A stretch of 17,698 nucleotides of DNA from Clostridium sp. Lineage in GTDB: Bacteria; Bacillota_A; Clostridia; Lachnospirales; Lachnospiraceae. The first letter of the stretch is position 1; each line of letters begins with the position of its first letter. The notes beneath the pieces are model-generated. The model worked only from the letters and a program-made list of their open reading frames with translations. It did no database searches and was not told the DNA's origin. Location of the stretch: NCBI GenBank assembly GCA_023666975.1, contig JAMPAW010000064.1:1-17698 (forward strand). Reading direction: 5' to 3'. Below are positions 1-5,857 of the stretch, piece by piece. The position numbers were made by a program, and so were the translations under genes.

Positions 1-670
1 TGGTAAATGCCTTTACGACCTTCTGTCCCAGCAGGCTGTCCTCAATGCGGGCATTTAATTCCCCGATCTGATACCGCTGCCTGGAAAATGCCGTTTTCAT
101 TTTGCGGTTTAATGCCATGCAGGTAAAAAACATCACCGGAACGATACAAAAGATGATCAGGGTGAGCCAGAAATTGATTCCCGCCAGAATGATAAATCCC
201 ACCACAGCTTTAATCGCCGCAATGAAAAATTCTTCTGGACAGTGATGTGCAAACTCAGTCACATCAAACAGATCGTTCGTAATCCTTCCCATAATCTGCC
301 CGACTTTGGTATTGCTGTAATAGGTATTGGAAAGCTTTTGCAGATGCGAATAGGCATCCTCCCGCATCGTCGTCTCGATCTTTGCCCCCATCACGTGTCC
401 GACATCCGCCATATAATAATTCGCTACGCTGTCCACAATGCGGAGGACAAAATAAAGCCCGCCAAGCATCAACACGGTACACACGGACAATGCCGCCAGG
501 TCCCGCATGCCCTCGTTCGTGATATAGCGCATGATCAGTGGCAGCACCAGTTCACAGATCGTTGTCAGTGATGCACAAAACAAGTCTAACACCACAGTTC
601 CGATATGCGGCTTATAATAAGGTATAAACCGTTTCAAAAGCTCTGTTGTCTTATATTCCCTCGTATCCAT
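1..670 (-). CDS. ABC transporter, membrane (exporter) domain, N-terminal part; truncated by window edge
   Basis: This is the first 223 codons of an ABC exporter half-transporter; the rest, including any nucleotide-binding domain, lies outside the window. The start is the ATG at 670, preceded by a GCGAGG ribosome binding site about 6 bases away. Hydrophobic segments lie near residues 22-46, 58-80, and 149-186 (two close segments), as expected for a type I exporter transmembrane domain. Family-like stretches include GRITNDLFDVTEF (129-140) and EDSLLGQKVVKAFT (210-223), which matches the usual cytoplasmic coupling region just before the ATPase. It lies 175 bp downstream of uvrB on the same strand, so it may be read through from that operon. 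The substrate cannot be told: lipid, drug and peptide exporters look alike here. The family call is firm; the product's specific role is unknown. Confidence 0.88.
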   Translation of the reverse strand, partial: MDTREYKTTELLKRFIPYYKPHIGTVVLDLFCASLTTICELVLPLIMRYITNEGMRDLAALSVCTVLMLGGLYFVLRIVDSVANYYMADVGHVMGAKIETTMREDAYSHLQKLSNTYYSNTKVGQIMGRITNDLFDVTEFAHHCPEEFFIAAIKAVVGFIILAGINFWLTLIIFCIVPVMFFTCMALNRKMKTAFSRQRYQIGELNARIEDSLLGQKVVKAFT

Positions 671-733
671 TTCTACCTCGCTGTAACTTTACTCCGGTTT
701 TCAAATGCGAACCCTAAAACCGTTTCTATCCAT

Positions 734-865
734 TCACTGTCATAATCCCGCAATCTGCAGCTTATGAGTGCACCACAAGCATGATATATCAACTGTCATA
801 ATCCCACACTCTGTAGCTTTATGAATGCACCACAAACACGATATATCAACTATCATAATCCCGCA
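734..865. repeat. Tandem repeat, 55-57 bp, about 2.3 copies, overlapping the uvrB 3' end
   Basis: Two near-complete copies (734-788 and 789-845) and a 20-base partial copy (846-865) follow each other head to tail. The partial copy is the last 20 bases of uvrB including its stop. The shared core CATAATCCC recurs at 741, 797 and 854, a spacing of 56 and 57. Read on the minus strand, the copy at 789-845 also encodes the uvrB tail DYDS followed by TGA. The simplest reading is a duplication of the uvrB 3' end plus about 37 bases of downstream sequence. No strong hairpin or ORF is seen in the unit. Confidence 0.85.
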
Positions 866-2843
866 GTGCCACCTTAAGCTCTTTTAGCTTATCCCGGTAC
901 TCTGCCGCCATTTCAAAATTGAGCTCTGCCGCCGCTGTCTCCATCTTTTTCGTGTACTTCTTAATCTGCTCCTGAAGCTCCTTTTTCGTCATGGATTCGA
1001 TGTCCTTTTCCTTAAATGCCGCATTCAGTGCCTCTAAGTCTTCCTCGGTCGATGTGGTGATCAGGTCACGGACGGATTTCTGAATCGTCGTCGGCGTAAT
1101 CCCATGCTCCTTGTTATACGCATCCTGAATTTCCCTTCTGCGGTTGGTTTCATCAATCGCCGCACGCATGGAGCGGGTAATCTCATCCGCATACATGATC
1201 ACCCGTCCCTCGCTGTTCCGCGCAGCACGTCCCACGGTCTGTACCAGTGAGGTTTCCGAACGCAGAAACCCTTCCTTGTCCGCATCTAAAATGGCGACCA
1301 GCGTAATCTCCGGAATATCCAGGCCTTCCCGCAGCAGATTGATACCGACCAGCACATCAAAAATACCCATGCGCAAATCCCGGACAATCTCAATCCGCTC
1401 CAATGTATCAATATCGGAATGCAGGTATTTTACCTTAACTCCCTGATCCCGCAGATAATCCGTTAAATCTTCTGCCATCCGCTTCGTCAGAGTCGTAACC
1501 AATATCTTATGTCCTTTTTCTACCTCTTTATTTACCTCGGAGAGCAGATCATCTACCTGTCCCGCTACCGGTTTCACCTCGATCAGCGGATCGAGCAGCC
1601 CGGTCGGGCGAATCAACTGCTCCGTCCGAAGCAGTTCATGTTCCGCTTCGTAATCAGATGGAGTTGCCGATACAAACATAACCTGGTCCACTTTTTCCTC
1701 AAATTCATCAAACCGCAGCGGGCGGTTATCCAGCGCCGACGGCAGGCGGAAACCAAAATCCACCAGTGTCTGCTTCCTCGAACGGTCACCGGCATACATG
1801 CCCCGAATCTGCGGAACCGTGATATGGGACTCGTCAATAATCATCAGGAAATCATCTTTAAAAAATTCCAGCAGCGTATTGGGTGTGGCCCCCGGCTCCA
1901 ATCCGGCAAGCGGTCGCGAATAATTCTCCACGCCGGAACAAAATCCGGTCTCCTTCAGCATTTCCATATCAAAATGTGTCCGCTCATTAATCCGCTGCGC
2001 CTCAATCAGCTTATCATTTTCTTTGAAATAGGCAACCTGCCTTTCTAACTCCTGTTCAATCTCCTCCACTGCCCGTTCAATCTTCTCCTGCGCAACCACA
2101 TAATGCGAAGCCGGAAAAATAAAGGCGCAGTTAATTCCCCGCTTGACCTCCCCGGTCAGCGGATCAAATTCCACCATACGGTCAATCTCATCTCCAAAAA
2201 ATTCAATCCGTATTGCATCCTCGAACGTTGACACGGGAAGAATCTCCAACACATCTCCATGCACCCGGAACGTTCCCCGCTTAAAATCCATTTCGCTTCT
2301 CTCATACTGGATATCAATCAAATCGGTAATCAGTTTGTCCCACTCATAAGTCATTCCCGTGCGGAGCGACAGCATCATCTCCTCATAATCCTCCGGCGAA
2401 CCGATACCGTAAATGCAGGAAACCGAGGAAATGACAATGACATCTTTCCGCTCAATCAAAGCAACCGTTGCGGAATGCCTCAATTTATCAATCTCATCAT
2501 TGATAGAGGAATCCTTCTCAATATAGGTGTCCGTGGACGGAACATACGCCTCCGGCTGGTAATAGTCATAGTAGGACACGAAGTATTCAACGGCGTTTTC
2601 CGGGAAATATTCCTTGAACTCACTGTATAGCTGGGCTGCAAGTGTTTTATTGTGCGCTATGACAAGTGTCGGCTTGTTAAGCTGGGCGATCACGTTTGCC
2701 ATCGTGAAGGTCTTACCGGAACCGGTGACACCAAGGAGTGTCTGGAACTGGTTCCCTTCCTGAAAGCCCTTGACTAACTCCGCAATTGCCTGCGGCTGGT
2801 CGCCGGTGGGCTGGTATTCTGAATGAAGTTTAAATTCTGACAT
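846..2843 (-). CDS. uvrB: UvrABC system protein B (excinuclease ABC subunit B)
   Basis: UvrB is the damage-verifying helicase-like subunit of bacterial nucleotide excision repair. It receives damaged DNA from UvrA and recruits UvrC for incision. The 665-residue length is typical. Visible motifs are Walker A GVTGSGKT (38-45), the damage-probing beta-hairpin region [12 protein letters not shown] (91-102), the DEAD-type box DESH (337-340), helicase motif [11 protein letters not shown] (535-543), and a C-terminal UVR motif (about 623-658) that contacts UvrC. The ATG at 2843 has an AGGAGAGG ribosome binding site 7 bases upstream. Only 22 bp separate it from the stop of the upstream PIN toxin, so it is probably co-transcribed with the toxin-antitoxin genes. 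I see no LexA/DinR-type box (CGAAC-N4-GTTCG) close upstream. The last codons are part of a tandem duplication. The gene looks intact and functional. Confidence 0.98.
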   Translation of the reverse strand: MSEFKLHSEYQPTGDQPQAIAELVKGFQEGNQFQTLLGVTGSGKTFTMANVIAQLNKPTLVIAHNKTLAAQLYSEFKEYFPENAVEYFVSYYDYYQPEAYVPSTDTYIEKDSSINDEIDKLRHSATVALIERKDVIVISSVSCIYGIGSPEDYEEMMLSLRTGMTYEWDKLITDLIDIQYERSEMDFKRGTFRVHGDVLEILPVSTFEDAIRIEFFGDEIDRMVEFDPLTGEVKRGINCAFIFPASHYVVAQEKIERAVEEIEQELERQVAYFKENDKLIEAQRINERTHFDMEMLKETGFCSGVENYSRPLAGLEPGATPNTLLEFFKDDFLMIIDESHITVPQIRGMYAGDRSRKQTLVDFGFRLPSALDNRPLRFDEFEEKVDQVMFVSATPSDYEAEHELLRTEQLIRPTGLLDPLIEVKPVAGQVDDLLSEVNKEVEKGHKILVTTLTKRMAEDLTDYLRDQGVKVKYLHSDIDTLERIEIVRDLRMGIFDVLVGINLLREGLDIPEITLVAILDADKEGFLRSETSLVQTVGRAARNSEGRVIMYADEITRSMRAAIDETNRRREIQDAYNKEHGITPTTIQKSVRDLITTSTEEDLEALNAAFKEKDIESMTKKELQEQIKKYTKKMETAAAELNFEMAAEYRDKLKELKVALRDYDS

Positions 2844-2865
2844 ATAAAAACCTCTCCTTCCACAC

Positions 2866-3285
2866 CTATTTGCCTTTTTTCATCAATTCACAAAACTCTT
2901 CCGGCGTGATTGCTTTTGTTTCCGCCATGGCAAAATCTTTCTTATTTCTTGTCACAATATAGTCTGCCGCTACACTAGCTGCACATCTGTCCTGCAGACA
3001 GTCTTCAAAGTCCTGAAAGCCAGAATTTTCTATTGCCTTAACCACTTCTTCCTGATCTGCACCTGCAACGGTAAGCACCTTGCAAATATTCAATAAAATC
3101 TCCCTGCGGATTTTTTCAGGCGATTTCCTCAATATAAACCAAATGTTCGAGAGTGAATGGAATGCCACATACCCATTTACACCGTCCTCACCGCACCATG
3201 TCATCACAGCTTTAGAAGCTTTATAAAATTCTTCTCTTTCACAGTAATAATCAATAATTATATTTGCATCAACCAATACTACCAT
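2866..3285 (-). CDS. PIN-domain toxin (VapC-like, PIN_3 type), pair 1
   Basis: This 139-residue protein has the PIN ribonuclease layout. The opening [11 protein letters not shown] carries Asp6, an acidic cluster DFEDCLQ (Asp92, Glu94, Asp95) lies in the second half, and [12 protein letters not shown] carries Asp108 and Asp117. Together these form the metal-binding acidic site of PIN nucleases. [12 protein letters not shown] (43-54) is a conserved feature shared with the neighbouring toxin. PIN toxins cut RNA, often tRNA, and are held inactive by a cognate antitoxin. The open frame extends upstream to 3327, but the ATG at 3285 is the better start: it aligns with the PIN fold start and has a GAGGG site 9 bases upstream. 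It overlaps the antitoxin gene by 17 bases, so translation is probably coupled. The RNA target is unknown. Confidence 0.85.
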   Translation of the reverse strand: MVVLVDANIIIDYYCEREEFYKASKAVMTWCGEDGVNGYVAFHSLSNIWFILRKSPEKIRREILLNICKVLTVAGADQEEVVKAIENSGFQDFEDCLQDRCAASVAADYIVTRNKKDFAMAETKAITPEEFCELMKKGK

Positions 3286-3544
3286 ATTTTGCGGCCCTCG
3301 CTTCTTCCAGTTCTCTGTCAGGATCAAAATCTGTAGGGAAAGTAAACTCTGCCCTCAATTCTTCCATTCTCATAAGCGCTTTCTTCTTGTCAGATAACGG
3401 CTCCTGCAAATCCATTCTGCCGACATCCGAATCTCCTATCTTCACAGACCGGGCATATGCCCTGATAATCTCCAATAGCGGCTCTCTATATGCTTCGCCT
3501 ATCCCAGACACAGATTGAAGCACCTGCTTTTCCCATGCAGACAT
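3269..3544 (-). CDS. Putative antitoxin of PIN pair 1
   Basis: This 91-residue, charged and largely helical protein precedes a PIN toxin and overlaps it by 17 bases, which is the usual antitoxin-first order. The frame is open from a GTG at 3556, but the ATG at 3544 is chosen because AAAGGTGG lies 8 bases before it. The N-terminus shows no clear helix-turn-helix or ribbon-helix-helix motif by eye. The C-terminus ends in [12 protein letters not shown], which resembles the last residues of the neighbouring antitoxin (AQAREEKYAGID). That end is probably the toxin-binding segment, by analogy with other PIN antitoxins. The codons for this tail also carry the toxin's ribosome binding site. The function is inferred mainly from context. 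Confidence 0.72.
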   Translation of the reverse strand: MSAWEKQVLQSVSGIGEAYREPLLEIIRAYARSVKIGDSDVGRMDLQEPLSDKKKALMRMEELRAEFTFPTDFDPDRELEEARAAKYGSIG

Positions 3545-3559
3545 TTTCCATACCACCTT

Positions 3560-3640
3560 TCAAAACATTTCTGATTCATTGTTCTTTGTGTCATCCATTA
3601 ATGCCCAAAGTTCTATATGTGTATCAATCAAGATTTTCAT
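3560..3640 (-). pseudogene. Remnant of a third PIN toxin (VapC-like N-terminal fragment, 26 codons)
   Basis: Between the two toxin-antitoxin pairs lies a 26-codon frame that begins MKILIDTHIELWAL. That is the hallmark first strand and helix of VapC-type PIN toxins that open with (K/R)-x-L-(I/L)-DTH, including the first catalytic Asp. It is a different subfamily from the two flanking PIN proteins (DAN / DTN). The frame keeps a start codon with a GGGG site 7 bases upstream but runs into TGA after 26 codons, so the remaining catalytic acids are gone. The stop lies 15 bases before the antitoxin ATG at 3544. I read it as a decayed toxin gene. A retained leader-like role in translational coupling is possible but is speculation. 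Confidence 0.6.
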
Positions 3641-3679
3641 CATTCCACCCCAAACATTTTTGCAATACTATTCCGTCAT

Positions 3680-4093
3680 CTATTCACATTTTTTCAAAAA
3701 ATCCTCTGGCAAAACTGCCGGGATTCTCGAATGAGCAAAATCTTTTACATTCCTTGTCACAATATAATCCGCTGTCATTGCAACTGCGCACTCTTCCTGA
3801 AGGCAATCCTCCAAATCCAAGAAATCCTTATTATCAATAGCTGAGATGACTTTATACGAATCCAGTCCCTCCACTTTGACAATCTGGCAGAGATCTTTTA
3901 ATACCTTTCGGCGTTCTTCATCAGACATAGTTTTTCTCAAAATATAAAAGATATTCGGGACAGAATGAGCAGCCATTTTCCCTTCAACTTTTTTGTCCGC
4001 ACACAACTTAATGATACGGTCCGCAAAATCATAGTAAGGCTGACGTCCCATCAAAGCGTCAAGCAGAATATTCGTATCAATCAATACCCGCAT
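3680..4093 (-). CDS. PIN-domain toxin (VapC-like, PIN_3 type), pair 2
   Basis: This 137-residue PIN ribonuclease-like toxin is paralogous to the one at 2866-3285. Both share HS-x-x-NI-x-x-ILRK, (D/E)DCLQ and [12 protein letters not shown], and by eye roughly a third of positions are identical. Putative catalytic acids are Asp6 in VLIDTNILLD, Asp93/Glu95/Asp96 in FLDLEDCLQ, Asp109 and Asp118. The frame is open upstream to 4135, but the ATG at 4093 fits the family start and has GGAGG 6 bases before it. It overlaps the antitoxin gene by exactly 17 bases, the same overlap as in pair 1. It would act in the cytoplasm on an unknown RNA when not bound by antitoxin. Confidence 0.86.
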   Translation of the reverse strand: MRVLIDTNILLDALMGRQPYYDFADRIIKLCADKKVEGKMAAHSVPNIFYILRKTMSDEERRKVLKDLCQIVKVEGLDSYKVISAIDNKDFLDLEDCLQEECAVAMTADYIVTRNVKDFAHSRIPAVLPEDFLKKCE

Positions 4094-4322
4094 ATTTCTC
4101 CTCCCTTGCCTGCGCCAGCTCTGCCTTATAATCAATATCTACCTCACTACATCTGCGGAATTTCTGTAAATCTTCATATGCCATCTGCTCTAATGTCTTT
4201 TCTCCATCAGATACAGGTGAAGCCAAAACATCCATTCCCTCAAGCAACTGTACAATATGATATACTTTATCATCAGGCAAACGCCGTATCATCTCAAACG
4301 CTCTTTTCTGTATTGCTGTCAT
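4077..4322 (-). CDS. Putative antitoxin of PIN pair 2
   Basis: This 81-residue protein is encoded immediately before a PIN toxin. The ATG at 4322 has AAAGGAG 9 bases upstream. The N-terminal half (IQKRAFEMIRRLPDDKVYHI, residues 4-23) looks helical, and its LPDDK-x-Y-x-I-x-x-L pattern is common in small Firmicute antitoxin-like proteins. The C-terminal tail AQAREEKYAGID resembles that of the other antitoxin here and is probably the toxin-neutralising peptide. A candidate promoter with a palindrome over its -10 box lies about 70 bases upstream, fitting the autoregulation usual for type II systems. No DNA-binding motif is obvious, so the operator role is an inference. It is the first gene of the minus-strand cluster. 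Confidence 0.75.
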   Translation of the reverse strand: MTAIQKRAFEMIRRLPDDKVYHIVQLLEGMDVLASPVSDGEKTLEQMAYEDLQKFRRCSEVDIDYKAELAQAREEKYAGID

Positions 4323-4388
4323 ACATATTCACTCCTTTGCAATAAAATACCATTCCTGACACCCACTTCGCTGTTCTGCTGAATATAT

Positions 4389-4421
4389 TGTTATTATAAC
4401 ACGAACCCCACAAACTGACAC
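4389..4421 (-). promoter_or_regulatory. Candidate promoter and operator of the toxin-antitoxin/uvrB cluster
   Basis: On the minus strand a perfect TATAAT -10 box (4393-4398) lies 17 bases from a weak -35 box GTGTCA (4416-4421), about 70 bases before the first antitoxin ATG. A 13-base inverted repeat (4389-4401, arms TGTTAT and ATAACA) covers the -10 box and is a natural candidate operator for antitoxin autorepression. AT-rich palindromes can arise by chance, so the operator part is tentative. Confidence 0.45.
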
Positions 4422-4527
4422 TTGTTATTTCAAAAAATGTTTTTTATGTTCTTTATCGTTTTTCATCGTCTACTATCCTTCTCCATTTGTGCAAGTTCCT
4501 ACACAAATCATATTATCAAATTTTCTT

Positions 4528-4556
4528 TTGCCATTTCCCGTGTATCATGATAAACT
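4528..4556 (+). promoter_or_regulatory. Candidate promoter of azlC
   Basis: TTGCCA (4528-4533) and TAAACT (4551-4556) are separated by 17 bases and lie about 70 bases before the azlC start. The match to a vegetative promoter is fair (4 of 6 at the -10 box). The gap 4323-4629 contains this and the divergent toxin-antitoxin promoter. I see no T-box or other riboswitch motif in it. Confidence 0.4.
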
Positions 4557-4629
4557 ATTCAGGGTCAAATCCAGAAATGCGGTTTGGATAAAATGATAAA
4601 CAAATACTACGGAATTGAGGATTTATCTC

Positions 4630-5331
4630 ATGAAGCACACCTATAAAGACGGCCTGCACGACGGAATTGCCGTTGCTCTGGGATACTTTGCCGTATCTTT
4701 TACTTTCGGAATGGAATCGGTAACAAACGGATTGGGTATCTGGCAGGCTGCATTAATCTCACTGACGAATGTCACATCAGCAGGACAATTTTCCGGACTT
4801 GCGATAATCGCCGCGAACGGCACTTACCTTGAGCTTGCCCTGACACAGCTCATTATCAATCTCCGATACTGCCTGATGTCCTTTTCACTGGCACAAAAAC
4901 TGGACAAAACAGCGCCAAACCGGCATCGGTATCTAATGGCATACAGCGTGACAGACGAAATATTTGCACTGGACGCCAGCCTGACCGATACCCTATCCCC
5001 CGCTTACCACTACGGAATTACCACTGTCGCCGTTCCCGGCTGGGTGCTGGGTACGTTGGCAGGCGCTATATCCGGAAACCTCCTCCCCTCATTTATCATG
5101 AGTGCGCTGGGCATTGCCATTTACGGAATGTTCTTAGCCATTATCATCCCGCCGGCAAAGAAGGACCTTGCTATTCTGCTTGTCGTTTTGTGCTCCATGG
5201 GACTCAGCTTTTTATGTTCGATACTTCCGGGACTGAAAGAAATCACTTCCGGCTTTGTCATTATTTTCACTACGATAATTGTAGCCGGAATTGCGGCAAA
5301 GCTAAAGCCTATTGAAGATGAACCCCGCTAA
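4630..5331 (+). CDS. azlC: AzlC family branched-chain amino acid export permease
   Basis: AzlC is the large membrane subunit of a two-component exporter that works with AzlD. Bacillus azlCD exports branched-chain amino acids and analogues such as azaleucine. The 233-residue length is normal and most of the protein is hydrophobic, with several membrane helices. Family-like stretches are TNVTSAGQFSGL near the N-terminus, QLIINLRYCLMSFSLAQKL, and VTDEIFAL. The frame is open from a TTG at 4615, but the ATG at 4630 is preferred because GAGGA lies 8 bases before it. azlD follows after 119 bp, a larger gap than the usual direct overlap of these two genes. No regulator gene of the AzlB type is adjacent. 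The substrate is inferred from the family. Confidence 0.92.
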   Translation: MKHTYKDGLHDGIAVALGYFAVSFTFGMESVTNGLGIWQAALISLTNVTSAGQFSGLAIIAANGTYLELALTQLIINLRYCLMSFSLAQKLDKTAPNRHRYLMAYSVTDEIFALDASLTDTLSPAYHYGITTVAVPGWVLGTLAGAISGNLLPSFIMSALGIAIYGMFLAIIIPPAKKDLAILLVVLCSMGLSFLCSILPGLKEITSGFVIIFTTIIVAGIAAKLKPIEDEPR

Positions 5332-5450
5332 GCACTGGCATTTTCAACGTGCCTTGCTTATGACATTTCCGTATTGAACAATCAGATTTTGAAAATAAGA
5401 AATTTTACAATTACCTAATAAAATAAGAACATGTAAGGAGAATTTGCAAC

Positions 5451-5756
5451 ATGAAACACAATATCTACCTCTATATCCTGACCATGGCCGGAGTGACCTA
5501 TTTCATCCGCATGCTGCCACTAGCACTTTCAAAAAAGGAAATCACCAATACCTATATCAAATCTTTCCTTTACTATGTGCCGTATGCCTGCCTCGCCGCA
5601 ATGACCTTTCCGGCAATTTTATCTTCTACCGCCAATACATACTCTGCTCTTATCGGATTTGCAGTTGCCGTTATCGCCGCCTACAGGGAAAAGAAACTGT
5701 TAACTGTCGCCTTACTGGCCTGCGCTGCCGTATTTATTGCAGAACGTATCTTATAG
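5451..5756 (+). CDS. azlD: AzlD family branched-chain amino acid transport subunit
   Basis: This small membrane protein of 101 residues is the normal AzlD size and has about four hydrophobic segments. The pattern TYFIRMLPLALSKK near the N-terminus and YVPYACLAAMTFPAIL in the middle are typical of the family, where a conserved R-x-LP motif follows the first helix. It pairs with AzlC to form the exporter in the cytoplasmic membrane. AAGGAG lies 10 bases before the ATG. The 119-base stretch between azlC and azlD holds no gene, no clear hairpin and no convincing promoter. An overlapping longer reading frame from 5444 is only a shadow of this gene. Confidence 0.92.
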   Translation: MKHNIYLYILTMAGVTYFIRMLPLALSKKEITNTYIKSFLYYVPYACLAAMTFPAILSSTANTYSALIGFAVAVIAAYREKKLLTVALLACAAVFIAERIL

Positions 5757-5767
5757 CCACATCTTTC

Positions 5768-5796
5768 TTTACGGATTTCCTTTTTTCGTGTATAAT
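5768..5796 (+). promoter_or_regulatory. Candidate promoter of the motif-repeat membrane protein
   Basis: TTTACG (5768-5773) and a perfect TATAAT (5791-5796) are spaced by 17 bases, just after azlD and about 60 bases before the ATG at 5858. No terminator is visible between azlD and this site, so read-through from azlCD is also possible. Confidence 0.55.
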
Positions 5797-5857
5797 ATAT
5801 AAATAATGACGAAACGCACATTCGAGTGCAGGAAAGATAACATGGAGGTACAACATT

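Noticed and set aside
2844..3700. LexA/DinR box before uvrB
   Set aside because: No CGAAC-N4-GTTCG-like site found by eye on either strand near uvrB or in the gap between the toxin-antitoxin pairs.
4557..4629. Possible amino acid riboswitch or T-box before azlC
   Set aside because: No T-box core (AGGGTGGNACCGCG), no terminator hairpin and only about 70 bases of leader.
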